The notes under the pieces: model-generated
Told to the model about the DNA's origin: nothing
What the model saw: only the letters and a program-made list of their open reading frames with translations
The model's database searches: none
Part shown: positions 34,360-45,789 of the stretch, one piece after another
Position numbering within the stretch: position 1 is the stretch's first letter
How the letters are laid out: each line of letters begins with the position of its first letter
Program-made: the position numbers and the translations under genes
Assembly: GCA_940671915.1 (NCBI GenBank)
Contig: CALNVZ010000554.1
Coordinates: 240,304 to 304,303, forward strand
Origin: Paracentrotus lividus
Taxonomy: Eukaryota > Echinodermata > Echinoidea > Camarodonta > Echinidae
Direction of reading: 5' to 3'
DNA: 64,000 bases

Positions 34360-34414
34360 TTAACCCGTTGTATACTAAGTCCGCAAAATGCGGGCTTAGT
34401 ATACAACGGGTTAA
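34360..34414. mobile_element. 47-bp piggyBac-like hairpin flanked by TTAA
   Basis: TTAA (34360-34363), then CCCGTTGTATACTAAG and CCGCA, a loop of about 3 bases, the inverted arm, and TTAA (34411-34414). The 22-bp arms differ at one position. TTAA duplication with CCC termini is the piggyBac signature. It is far too small to encode anything. One arm also occurs alone at 22401-22420. Confidence 0.85.
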
Positions 34415-34499
34415 CACCTTTTAACTATGTCTTTATTATTATACCTTCTTTCATTTTATATTAGTTTGACATGTTTGTTATTTTGTCTGTCGAATTTTT

Positions 34500-34745
34500 G
34501 TATTTTCTGGACCCCATGAAAGATCTGTATTGTTATGTTGACAAAGCTGAATGGGTCTTCAAGCCATTCGTGCTTCTTTTAAATGCTTAATTATTTGTTT
34601 ATATGATAACTGTATTTTTTATTGTTGACAAAGCTGAATGGGTCATCAAGCCATTCGTGCTTCTTTTAGATTGTTAATTATATGTTTTATATGATAACTG
34701 TATTTTTATTGTTGTGATTTGGAAAATAAAATACATTACAATACA
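34500..34745 (+). repeat. Duplicated 3'-tail-like segment
   Basis: A unit of about 92 bp with TTGACAAAGCTGAATGGGTC and AAGCCATTCGTGCTTCTTTT occurs twice (about 34530 and 34622), then AATAAAATACATTACAATACA. This looks like the 3' UTR and tail of an L2/CR1-type LINE or of a transcript. No coding part is visible. Confidence 0.45.
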
Positions 34746-35117
34746 ATAAGTTTACTTAGAGAAGGACTCCCGATATAGATATTACAATAACTTTTCTATC
34801 ATAATCAAGAACAAACAGCCAAAATCAAAATGTTTTTTTTTTTTTTATTTGATGAATAGGCCTACTGTCTCATCAGCCTAACCGTATTTTTATGAAGAAG
34901 AGGGGAAAAAAGACTTCCCTTGTGTTTCCTAAGTCCATAAAACCCCAATATAGTTCAAATAATATATAAATCTCTCTATATAAGCAATTTTTCCGTCTCC
35001 AGTCAGAAAACAAAATGTTAAGGGCGTCATATAATTAGAAAATACAACGTTTTCGTGGTCTATAAACCCCATATAGACCTCACTTATAAAAGTAATATCA
35101 GTTATGTAAGTTTTACA

Positions 35118-35912
35118 AAGAAATCCACTCTAACCAATCAGAAATCGGTATTTTAATGACGTCATAGACATTTGAAAATACTCTTATCGTGTTTCTCATG
35201 TCTCAAAACCCCCTATACGTCCCATTAATCAAAGTAAAATGAATATGCCTATGTGTTACTATTGATATTTTTATTGTCCAATCAGAAAAGAGCATTCTAA
35301 TGACGTTATAAGGATTTGAAATTGTTCTCATCGAATTCCACGGGTCTGAAAACAATAGATGGACTTCTCTTAAGAATTTAATTATACGTCTTCGGTAAGG
35401 AATTATTTTTGTCGCACTTTGAGTTCATTCTGGCCCACTGTGCGGCGTCTGTTGATATGGGAACGCGGGAAATTGGGATCGCCGGGCAGGGACCGATCGA
35501 GTTGGCGGGGCACGTTGGAATTTGCTCACGGGAGGGTTCCAAGATGGCTGTAGGGTTTGGGGTTGGTTTGGAGATGAGGGTCGGTGAGGCGGCGCACAGT
35601 GGGCCAGAATCTCCTCACACTGCGCCAAAACTCTTTTCTCACTTAGACCGGTTAATTAAGTTCGTAAAAGAGGTCTTCTTAAGGTTCTCAGACCCGTAGA
35701 ATTCGATTAAATCATTTTCAAATCCATTTGACGTCATCAAAATACTGTTTTCTAATTGGATTAGCCAATTATTAAAGGTAACACATAGACATATTCATTT
35801 CCCTTTGACATGTGTTATTTGTATGGCGTTTCGAGACAAAAGAAACACAACGAGTGTTTCTATGACGTCATTAAAATACCATTTCTGATTTGTTATGCAG
35901 ATTTCTTCGTAA
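35118..35912. mobile_element. Fold-back element with CCAAT plus CRE modules
   Basis: Inverted arms meet around 35516 (left about 35118-35450, right about 35596-35912) with a GC-richer spacer. Each arm repeats a module of about 140 bp: CCAAT, about 20-25 bp, then TGACGTCA or a variant. Clear cases are 35134-35164, 35278-35308, 35729-35759 (reverse) and 35863-35892 (reverse, CCAAT degenerate). A weaker one lies near 34999-35030. The inner arm ends carry CTGGCCCACTGTGCGGCG, shared with 37567-37608. No ORF of substance. Confidence 0.75.
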
Positions 35913-36144
35913 AATATTTTTATTTATGTTATTTTCCTAATAATATTGATAAGAACATTAGTACTGTCTAGGTAAGTGAGATATTTAGGAGAGGGGTTCT
36001 CTGGAACAAAAATAGAATATAAGAGTATTATATAATTTAAATTGCCTGACATTATTGAGGCACTGTTTTCTGATTTGACAAGGAAAATCATGCTTTCTTA
36101 GTGAAATTCGGTAACTTTTTTTATAATCGCGTTTTATTGAATTG

Positions 36145-36290
36145 AATTGAATTCATTCGGTTTATTAAAAATACTGAAAAGACAGTCCAACTAAGGACTG
36201 ATACATTTCAAGTTTTACAATTTAAAAATAACATAAAATATCAAGTGATTATCAGTAAAGCAAAATAAACATTCAACTAGGCCCTGCATA
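36145..36290 (-). mobile_element. LINE 3' end with GAATT tail
   Basis: On the minus strand a T-rich 3' UTR with AATAAACCGAATG runs into AATTC repeats (plus strand ATTGAATTGAATTGAATTC at about 36137-36157), the usual form of a CR1/L2-like terminus. No coding remnant adjoins it, so it is a heavily truncated copy. Confidence 0.45.
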
Positions 36291-37566
36291 CTAGTAGTAG
36301 AAACGTAGGGGGACAGAGAAAGAGGAGATGAAGTAAAAAAAAACAAACAACAACAACAAACAAACAAACAAACAAAACAGAGGCATATGAGAAGATGAGG
36401 AAAATTAGGGAAATGCAGTAAAGAAAGGGAAAAGACAAAGTACCAAATGAAATCTTACAGTACGTACATATAAAGTAGATTAATTGTGAGTAAAACAAGT
36501 AAAAGAAGTGTATAAAAACAATTGAATAGGTTTAAACGATTGAACACAAACGTCATAAATGAATTTGGCAAGAGCAACTAGGCTTGACTTCAAAGGAAAC
36601 AAGAAAGGACCATAGAAAGGACCAAAGAAACAAAAAATGAAGTATTCTTAAATACCTGTTTCTTTTAATTGGACGGGCAGGCTTAGATAGACATTTTGAT
36701 TAAAAAAAATTATAGTTGCATTGTTTCTTCTTCTTTCTTTTTTATATAATTTTGTACTTGATAATGGTGATTAAGTAAACGGCATTCTTACAATCTCTAC
36801 GAATCACGAATCGATAAGCCTGGTCCTAAAGGTATGTCATGAGATAGTTGAGGATGGAGTTGATTGATTAAAATAATACTATGTACCCCCCCCCCCCCCT
36901 CATAGTGCATATCCCCCGCCCACTTCCACATAAGCACGCATGTCAGTATTTTCAATTTTTTTTTTTTTTAGAGTATTTACGCCACCTACGTAGAGATTTT
37001 TGTAAGCGCAATGTGTGGGTTCTTTATCGCTTTATAGCCGATTTGGGCGATAAAAGGGGTGAACATGCCGATGGAAAATGGGCTCTAACTAAATAATAGG
37101 CAAAAACTGGCAGCCAAATTAGGTATCACTGCAAAGTAGACACCATAACAAAGACGCTCGTAGTATTTTTAGCGCGGCAATCGACGGCAATGATGAACAT
37201 TTAGGCGCATTAAAAAAAAAAACATGGAATTTTCCCCATTATTTGGTCATTTTTTCACGAATAACTTCAGAGTTGAATAAAGGTTTGTCTTGAAACTCTG
37301 GGATCATTTAAAATAACTCCTCCAAAACAGGCAAGTGAAATTCCAAATAAATCAGACGACCCGTTTGGCAAAAATTGTTTAAAAACGACAACATTGTAAT
37401 TTACACATAATTTACCGCTAAATTCAAATTTCGGGTACTTTTCAGGCAAAATAACCGAATTAAAATTAATTTCAAGAAGAAATATTGCACCTAGATGTTC
37501 TAGAGGTTGTAATTTTGGCATGGAAGATTATAAAAAAAAGAAATTAATTTGATGACCAAATGCCAG
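36291..37566. other. No gene
   Basis: CAAA-rich repeat at 36345-36377 and poly-C at 36886-36899. A plus frame at 36881-37096 starts on the poly-C run and has no motif. Nothing else is recognisable. Confidence 0.6.
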
Positions 37567-37608
37567 TTTTGGCGCACTTTGGATCACACCTGGCCCACTG
37601 TGCGGCGG
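37567..37608 (+). repeat. Conserved GGCGCACTTTG / TGGCCCACTGTGCGG motif
   Basis: TTTTGGCGCACTTTGGATCA, then CACCTGGCCCACTGTGCGGC. The same bipartite motif ends both arms of the 35.1-35.9 kb fold-back element and recurs inverted at 61645-61700. It lies just beyond the 3' end of the minus-strand ORF below. Confidence 0.7.
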
Positions 37609-37644
37609 TGCTGACTGATGATGACGGATGGGAGATGATGTCTG

Positions 37645-38265
37645 TCAAGGAGGACGATGATAAACACCAGGGGCGTAGGTTGTCCAGGAAGAGGATGGAA
37701 ATCCGAGAGAGAGAGAGAGAGAGAGTTGTTGTTGATGAGTGGGTTTCCGGGACATCTGGGTGGGTACAGGAGGAGGGGGTGATGGTCGATCCAAAATAGC
37801 TTTCATGGTATGCTGCATCTTTTTCATATCCACGGAAAGTTGGTCCATTCTATTAGTGAGGTATTTACATTTCATGCAGACAATATTGTTTTCTTCCAAC
37901 TTCAGGTCACATATTAAGCACACATCATCGATCGTACCATTTGTCATCGACGATGCTTTGGTCAATTTAATGACCACTTGTTCCTCCTCAGTAACTCCAT
38001 TTTCGTTGTGGTCAGTCGCCGTTGCATATAACAAAACAAAATTGCGACATATATCAGGATTTAAATTGGGGGTAAACATGTTGTAGCTTTTCCAAGTAGA
38101 AATCAGTCGAGGAAAGCCCTTCTGGCACAGAGTGATAAACGTTAAAAATCAATTTCAAAATGAAATTTTTACATTGTTCTTTGTAGCCCATTTAGGTAGC
38201 TTGTATTTAAAAGAAGTTTGTCCAGGTTGACCTATAACTTCGTTCGTATGTGGTAGCTTAGCCAT
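37645..38265 (-). pseudogene. Broken ORF: paired CxxC motifs plus coiled-coil-like segment
   Basis: Two minus-strand frames. A 36-codon frame starts with ATG at 38265 (MAKLPHTNEVIGQPGQTSFK) and stops before 38150. The second, 144 codons from ATG at 38079, contains CLICDLKLEENNIVCMKC (a C-x2-C, x10, C-x2-C pattern compatible with a small zinc-binding unit) followed by a heptad-like LTNRMDQLSVDMKKMQHTM. The C-terminus runs into a GA microsatellite (SLSLSLG), so its end is unreliable. The two may be one gene broken by mutation, or separate exons. Zn plus coiled coil is common in retroelement ORF1 proteins and in host adaptors; I cannot decide. Confidence 0.4.
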
Positions 38266-38404
38266 GGGACATGAGATGAATTGCAATATAATCAGTTAAA
38301 ATATAATAAAAACGGAGGAAAGCGTGTGTGACGTGTGTGACGTTCGTCATTACGAATATATGGTTGTATGTTTGAGGAGACGTGACTACTTTGACATGGT
38401 TGAG

Positions 38405-38580
38405 GCAGTTTTAAAATATGTCGCGGAGACGTCTCCGCAACAGAAAAGGGTGTCTCCGGCGACGGAGAAAAAACATGGGAGACATCTCTAATACATTTTC
38501 CGTCGCGAAGACGCTTTTCACGTCGCGGAGAAGTCTCGGAGACATCTCTGCGACGACCCCGCGACAAATATCGAAACCGT
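38405..38580. repeat. GTCGCGGAGACGTCTC-rich unit
   Basis: TCGCGGAGACGTCTCCGC (near-palindrome) with variants at 38420, 38450, 38500, 38525 and 38550. The words GTCGCGG and GAGACATCTC recur in both orientations, like the other motif-saturated MITEs in the window. No clean terminal repeats were identified. Confidence 0.5.
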
Positions 38581-39949
38581 TCCAAAGTAATTCCCAATCC
38601 GTCTATGCGAAGAGAGAGAATCGCCATGAATACCGCTTAGTTTATTTATTAAAGAAAGGTGAAAAAACAAAATGTAACAAAAGTTGAGGGGCTAAACATT
38701 ATTTTTTTTACGATCCTCTCATATAGTCACATACCTCTGCTTAGCTGTAATATAAAATAAAAGATAAGATCAACCCTACGATTGATATCAATCGTAAGTC
38801 TTAGGTTTAACGTGTATTAAAGATATCAATCGTAAGGTCGAAAGTATGCCCCTATACGTTATAGGGCACCGGACTATGGGCAGATTATTGTTTTCAATAC
38901 AAGGCGTGTCTATACATGTACAGTGCTTCCCAAAAAGAACTATACACTTTTGAAAATGGCTACCAAATAAAACAATATATAGATTCTTGGATAAAAGGTT
39001 TGTATGTATATAAGACTCATACCCTCAACTATCATTATGACATCAAAAATTCCGAAAATAACTTATGCTTCAGTGAATAATGCCCACTTTTGTAAAGGAC
39101 ACAACAACAAGCCTGCGCAGGAATTCACTATTCATTTTGCACCTGGTTATGGAACACCATGAATGATTCAAAATTGACGATGGAATAAATCCCCTAACAG
39201 AGTCAAAGATAAACCAAAAGTCAATTTTACCAGCGAATAATTTCTTAATCTTTTCACCAAATGAAATGAATCATCGTGGATTGTGTACATAAGACGCTAT
39301 GCTTCTAAAAAATATAAACTTGTATCACAAAATTATTATTTCTAACCGCGGTACAGGGAGTTAAAAAGAAGAAAAAAATAGTGCAAAAAGGGCAGAAATC
39401 CTGTCTTTTACACTTGGATTACAACTCAAACAAAGTTTATTGCAAGTAATTATGTTTCCACTTAATTGTGTTTTTACATGCATGCAAAGAAAATGGCGAA
39501 AAAATGACAATTTGTGATGCCTGCAATGCATTGTCTATGAGGATGTGTGCATTAAGTTTGTTGTAATAGATTATATAATTGATTAGATTGCTTTTGAAAA
39601 ATCTCCTTCACATTTGTCTAGAACCACATAAATTCCAAAGAGAATGATATATCACTCAACCCATAAGACCAATTGGCTGCAAAAATATAACGCAGCAAAC
39701 AATAAGAAAGTAACAAAAATGGGAATTCCCTATGCTTTAACATGTGCCTCCACCGTAGGATTCTCCACCGTAGGATCCTCCACCCCTTACCCTACTCCAC
39801 TAAAAGTATCTTTGTATTAAAACTGTGAGCATAGCGAAGCTGAAACTTCACAGACATGTAGCCTGATAAATTATCTACAATATAAATTATTGCACAGCTT
39901 ATGACTGTACATCATTTTCATGCTATGTGAAAAAATGCGATAATTTTCC
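38581..39949. other. No gene
   Basis: CAATCGTAAG inverted pairs near 38780-38835. TACAGTGCTTCCCAAAAAGA at about 38919 looks like a mariner-type end, but no partner was found. Three 15-bp units based on CTCCACCGTAGGATT lie at 39750-39790. Confidence 0.5.
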
Positions 39950-41890
39950 CTCCAAAATGTAACGCCTCCACCCTTTTACAATACCCCAACTTGTGACACA
40001 TGGCCATACTTCAAAATTTCCGTTCACTCCTCGCTCTCGTCTTTGTTTTTCCTCTTACCAGAATTTACATTTTTATAATTTATGGGATTCTAACCATCAA
40101 AACATTTGAATTTATTTGATTTCACGTGCGTTACATTTGCTTTTGAATTTCAAATTGACCTGAAACTTAAGGAGCGCCGAATTGACCTGAAGTTAAGAGG
40201 GTGAAAAGTTGATCTTAAAATTAGGGGCGCCAAATAAAGATTAAACCTAGGGGCGCCAAAATGATTTGAAACTTAGGGGGCCCCGAACTGACCTGAGACG
40301 ATTTGACCTGAAGTTAAGGGGCGCCAAATTGATCTTAAACCTAGGGACGCCAGATTGAGCTCAAAATGTAGGGGCGCCAAATTTATCTTTTACTTATAGG
40401 GGCTCCAACTATATCCTGGACTTGTGGAAGTGTGCCGAATTTGCCTGAAACTACGGGGGCAACAAATTGCAATTCTGTAAAATATGGTAGATAGAGCAAC
40501 ATTATAAAATTCCATGTTTCCTGGTCTGTATTTTCATTGCAAAATTTTCGCTCGCGCTTCGCGCTCGCATCATTTTTTCCGATGTTACATTGTGTTCCTG
40601 AGGGACGCATAAAATGTCTTTTTTTTTAATCATTCGAATGCATCAGAATTTTCCGCTCGCGCTTCGCGCTCACTTTTGTTTTTCCTCTTGAGAGAATTTA
40701 CAATATGGTATACCATCTATACATTTATACATTTTTTTAATTACATATTACATTTTTTTGCATTTTACATCGACCTGAATCTAAGTGGCACCAAATTGAC
40801 CTAAAATATACATGTATGGCGCCAAATTGAGCTTAAACCTGGTGTATAGTTTTGGTAACAACAAAAAAATCGGCATAAAACCGATTAAATATAGTCTCAT
40901 GTTGTTCACATTGCGCTAAAAGACATGTGTGAGAGATTTCGTGATATTCCTTTCACGATTTCCGGTGAATTTCAGTGAAATGTTTGAATCCAAACACAAT
41001 TTGTAACGGTTTTGAGACCTTTGCTGGGTTGTCCTGTCCCCCGAACTTCCCGCATGAATGGACCGTAGCGATCTGTGTGTATCACCCACACAAGAGAATC
41101 CCCATTGGTTTTCCATGTGAACGCCTAGTGCACACAAAGCTGAGTCGGGTCCCCGTCTTATCTTTTTTATACTATAATATCGTGAAATAAAGACATTAAA
41201 ACGAGATTCCATGTAATATAACTTTCTTTGTTACAGTTATAGGATTCAGGCTTTCATATTATCTAACTATGAATCCAAATTAAATTTTTCCTTCTCCCAA
41301 CACTATACACCAGCTTTAAACTTAGGGGTGCCAAATTTATCTTAAACTTAGGGAGGGAAGCAGAATTATATACAAATTCATCTTTCTTTCACATGTAAAC
41401 TTACTAGGGACACTCGTTGCTGGGCAACAAATTGGTCTTTAAATTATAGAGGCCAAATTGGCCCTAAACTTCTGGTCTCTATACATAGAGCAAAATTTTC
41501 GCTCGCGCTTCGCGCTCGCATCATTTTTTTAAAGAGTTATTACATTGTGTTCCTGAGGAACGCATAAAATGTCCCGCTTTCAGATCATTCCGATACATCA
41601 AATTTCCGCTCGCGCTTCGCGCTCGCCTTTTTTTTTCTTCTTGTAACCAGATTATGAGGATTATGAACTGCAAAACGTCAATTCACATTGGTTCGATTAC
41701 ACATTACTTGATGGTCAAATTTCGAATAATTTTGTATGGCTTGCTTTCACATTGTTTTGATGGACAAATTACAATTTCCGTTCATATGATATGCTGATGA
41801 GGAGCTAAACAAAATTGAAACCCCTAAGTTTCAATGCTTTCTTGAGGTAAAGAAGAGGGGGAAACAATCCGATCGCGCTTCGCGCTCGTA
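39950..41890 (+). repeat. 27-bp GGCGCC array region with five CpG-rich 20-mers
   Basis: The main array at 40155-40450 has about ten imperfect 27-bp units based on GATCTTAAACTTAGGGGCGC then CAAATT; smaller groups lie at 40770-40845, 41315-41350 and 41430-41470. CGCTCGCGCTTCGCGCTCGC occurs at 40549, 40654 (one change), 41500, 41607 and, shortened, at 41871. Segments 40540-40690 and 41485-41650 are direct repeats about 950 bp apart, sharing also TTACATTGTGTTCCTGAGG. A different, unrelated stretch fills 40916-41212. Confidence 0.75.
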
Positions 41891-41999
41891 TTTAAAATTA
41901 TTAGTATATATATATATTTATTAAAAAAAAAAAAAAAACTTTGAAAACAAATTCCTTCAACATGGATTTAAGCCATAGGCCTATGTTTGCTCGGCGGGG

Positions 42000-42095
42000 G
42001 GGGGGGGGGGGGGCATTTTTTGAAAAGTACACAGGGGCGCCAAAATCACGTCGGGCCCCCCGGGGTGCAAAATCCTGGATACGCGCCTGGAATAG
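42000..42095. mobile_element. GATCC-family fragment with poly-G
   Basis: Poly-G at 41996-42013, then GGGGCGCCAAAATCACGTCG and AAAATCCTGGATACGCGCCT, the usual GATCC-family end. It directly precedes the DIRS gag relic. Confidence 0.5.
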
Positions 42096-42139
42096 GTATT
42101 CATCTTTCCTTCGTGTGACGACAGTGCACGTTTAAGATG

Positions 42140-43080
42140 TCTCAAGAAGAATAATACTACACAACATCAGGATTTGGAGGCTAAGCAGGCCGCCTAGGCC
42201 GAAGACATTCGGCGTCTATCCGATTCGGTTTCCCGCTTAGCCTCAGCAACATCGAGTACCGAGCCACGCCGTGCGTTGTACCACCTGATAGGCTTCTCCA
42301 GCGTTGTAGCTGGGGCCCAGACTGCAGGAGATGAAGACGACCTCATAGCTTTTTTCGCTGAGCAAAGCGAATTTGTTACCCCGTCTGTAGGGGTTGTGTC
42401 CTCTGAGTGGGCAACGGCAAGGGAGATAATTATGACCCGTTAGCCTCTCTTATTTTGTTCCCCGTTAAAGGGAGTGACCCGCTTGATGATTTAGAATCAA
42501 GTGGGAATTATGATGAAGCAAATTTTACTTCCCCGTCTGTTTTTATGGTGTTGGAGCTCACTAAATCAGTAACCACCCCGCCTCAAAATTAGACTCTCTC
42601 TCTCTACTATCCAAGACAGATACAAGCCCCTTCAAATGCTTGTTTTGCCACTGTTCCACGGGTAGAACGTGAAATTTGGCAGTCATTCCCTCCGAGCTAG
42701 GGCTCTGGATTTGCAAAATCAGAAGCTACAATTGCATGTAGTTAAAGACCTGTTGCCCTATGCAGGGATAATTACGAACCTGCTGAAAATGTCGAGGGTA
42801 TTTGAATTATCTGAAACGGTTTGTTCGGAAACAACCCGTCTACGACACTAAAAATCTGTGTCGGAGGGGGGGGGCAGAATATGGGTCAGAATGTTGCTGT
42901 TCCGAGACGCGGCCCCATGGCCAGTGGCTCCTTTAATTATTTCCGCGATTCGCGGTCGGTCGTCACCAATCGGAAATCCCAACCTCTAGCGACACTATCG
43001 AGACTTTCACAATCTGGTAACCTTGGTAACCAACAAAACTTCGGCGATCATAAGAAATGACCCTTTGACAAGCGCTCCCG
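42140..43080 (+). pseudogene. DIRS-type retrotransposon, gag-like remnant
   Basis: In shifting frames the translation gives a Gag-like segment around 42660-42790 with VEREIWQSF, RALDLQNQKLQLHVVKDLLP and GIITNLLKM, the conserved pattern of DIRS-family Gag. It is followed by a glycine/glutamine/arginine-rich tail (MGQNVAVPRRGPMASGSFNY, 42880-42960) typical of its C-terminus. Stops and frameshifts break it in at least five places. A TAA/TAAA microsatellite at 43108-43155 follows. Confidence 0.7.
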
Positions 43081-43559
43081 CAAACCGGCTAGGGACAATA
43101 CAAAAAAGATAAAATAATAATAATAATAATAAATAAATAAATAAATAAATAAATAATCTTGCTTGCTCAAGCAGGAAGACTTAGGTTTTTTATGAATAAT
43201 TTTTCTCGCATCTCATCGGATTCTTGGATTTCGGATTCAGTTTTAGGCTACAAAATTGTTTTTATGCAGACACCAGTTCAATATTCACTTCCATCATTTT
43301 TTTTCCTTTTCATTGGAGGAAAGGGGGGCGATTGGAGAGGAAATTTGTACACTTTTAATAGGTGCCTACTTTTAAAAATGAAGGCAATAAAAGAGATTTC
43401 TTAAAAACAATGCAAATATGTTTGTTGTCATTTTTCTTAAGAAGACGAGGGATCTTAGACCGACTATCAATCCTAAGAGCCTCAAGTTGTTTGTGATATA
43501 TGAAAAGATGGAGAATGTTTATTTACTAAATACCTCGATTCATATTGACCTTTAAAAAA

Positions 43560-44820
43560 AAATAATAATAATTTTTGATTTTTGCCCGGTCCCGCCAAGA
43601 AAGCGAGGAACATAATTACGAAATACGTGTTAGATTTATTGAAAGATTTATGATTTATTGTCAATACATAGAAATCTTGTTTGAAGCCAGGAGTCGTCTG
43701 TATTATTTAGAATTTGAAATTGACACTAGAGAAATGACGATTTCTCTTCCACGATATACAGTTATGCGCATACGCTCTAATCTTGCTAAAGGTGATTCTC
43801 TTTTTTTGAAATCAAAAGTGCGAGAATGTGCAAGCTTCATAGGTTCAATTGTTTCCTCCTTTTTTCCTTCCCCGTATCAAATTGTATTCCAGATCTCTTG
43901 AAAATGCAAAGACAATAGGCATGATAGGCCTTCAAAATTCCGCTGGGTATTTCGATTGGCTTATGATTATACATTAATAGGTCCCCATGGAAGAAGAGAG
44001 CAATTTTGTAAATTGCACTGAAATGGGCTATACGCCAAACATTCATTATTGATGTATTTACCATGAGTGTATATTTGTAACTTGATGCTATGGAAATGAA
44101 AACAAACAACAAATAAACATAAACGATTAAATAAATTGGTGGATTTGCCAACAGCCTCCTTTGCAACCAATATTCTTGACCCACCAATATGTCCATAACT
44201 ATATTAAAAAAGGCTAGCCTCTCGGGTTGGGGGACTGTATGTCATTTTGACGATTCCTTTTTTCTCAGGGCCTTTTTCCGCCTGAACTTCAACATCTACA
44301 TATTTATCAATGCTCTCGAATTATTGGCAATAGAAAGAGCATTGCTTACCCTTTGTAGCCAATACTGGGACATTCATATTTATATTTGTTCTGACAATGG
44401 CACCTCCCAATAAGATGAGTGCTTACGTTCCTGTCTTACATGAAATAAAAGTACTAAGTATTTGGTCTGAGTGTAAGATAAGATTTGGATTTCACCATCC
44501 CATGTTGCAGACACAAACAACAAAGTTGCTGATGTTTGTCAAGAAGGGATATGAATAAAGAATTAAGTACCTTTCCACATATTTTTCTCCTTTTTTTTCA
44601 GTCACTTTCTGCCCTGACATTGATTTGTTTGCTTCAAAAGATAATAATCAAATTCCGAAATACGCTTTTTGGAAGGCGTGAACCCTGCCCAAGCTGCTTT
44701 CAAACGCATGGAAAAGCTTCTTCCCGGACCTCCCGATCGGGGAATTTGATCAATGAGCATTTATTGTAGTCGATGTTTTTTCCGTTTCATGTGAATTATA
44801 TTCTCTTTATAATTTCCCAC
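43560..44820 (+). pseudogene. DIRS-type reverse transcriptase and RNase H remnant
   Basis: An open stretch at 43575-43901 carries REMTISLPRYTVMRIRS and ECASFIGSIVSSF, the RT thumb region of DIRS elements. Near 44218 LSGWGTVC marks the RNase H start, followed by INALELLAIERALLTLC (about 44310) and SDNGTS (about 44391), its usual later blocks. Downstream DMNKELSTFPHIF (44543-44585) resembles the RNase H/linker segment. The catalytic RT core (the YADD-like motif) lies upstream of this piece and was not found. Many stops; not functional. Confidence 0.8.
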
Positions 44821-45789
44821 CCTTTGGCCTTTGTCTTATTTTTAGGATTCTTCACAAGCATATCAATTCTACTCTATGTAAAATGTAAAGTTAACGTATA
44901 CCAATGTGTGGCATTAAATCGTAATTAAACAAGTCGGGTCCATTATCTAAGAGGCCAGACGCAACAAAGAGACGTTGGAAATACGGCTGAGAAGCGCAGA
45001 ATCTATACAGCTGGCTGCAATAACAAAAACTCGCGTAAGAAGACTTCCCTGCATTCGAATAGTATCGCCCGTCCGGTGATGGAGCAAATACTGCAAGGAG
45101 GTGAAAGAAATTTATGAACTTTTCTCATGGTTTTAATTAGTAGATGCTTCAGACCAGATGGAGGAAAAAGACATTTTGGAAAGCCTATAACATGATTGTG
45201 CTGAAGTTGTAATCAGAACCTGTATTTTACATAGATTGATGCTCCAAACCAAGAGATCTCGCCAAGACGCCGTTCGCATTATTTTCTATGCGATATGCAT
45301 GTGATTTGCGTAAACATTGACCAATCGAGAAAAAAATCTCTTATAATAGTTCAAAGTGACAGGACTTTTTTTTAACCAATTGAAATAAATATACCATTAA
45401 TGGAAAGCTGAGAATCCAACCTAATAAAAACCGTGTGATCATTAAAGTGTAATATAATTATGCGTCATTGAGGAGCAAGACTTTGAAGCGCATGAGCTGT
45501 TCTGGGCTCAAAATTGGCCATATTGTACAGGAATATGTTCTGACCAGGCTTTCGAATTGATTCAAGTGACAGGACTTTTTTTTTCCCTTTGCAATAAGTT
45601 ATCCCTATTTCTGAAAAAAATCAGACTGTGAGCGTACTCAATCAAATTGATCATTTCTTTGAAAGGGTAGTTGCTCGCCACAATAAAGAAAATAAAGTGA
45701 AAAACTGTCCAAAAACAGAAAAAGTAAATGGGAGCGTTCGCTTTGAGTAGAATGGTAGCGCCCTCTATCTCTTAAGTTTACAACTAGAA
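44821..45789. other. No recognisable gene; possible insertion in the DIRS relic
   Basis: Separates the RNase H and recombinase parts. AGTGACAGGACTTTTTTTT occurs twice (about 45354 and 45566). Other sequence is unassigned. Confidence 0.45.

Noticed and set aside
38919..38945. Mariner-type terminal repeat (TACAGTGCTTCCCAAAAAGA)
   Set aside because: No inverted partner was found in the following kilobases and no TA-flanked boundary could be shown.
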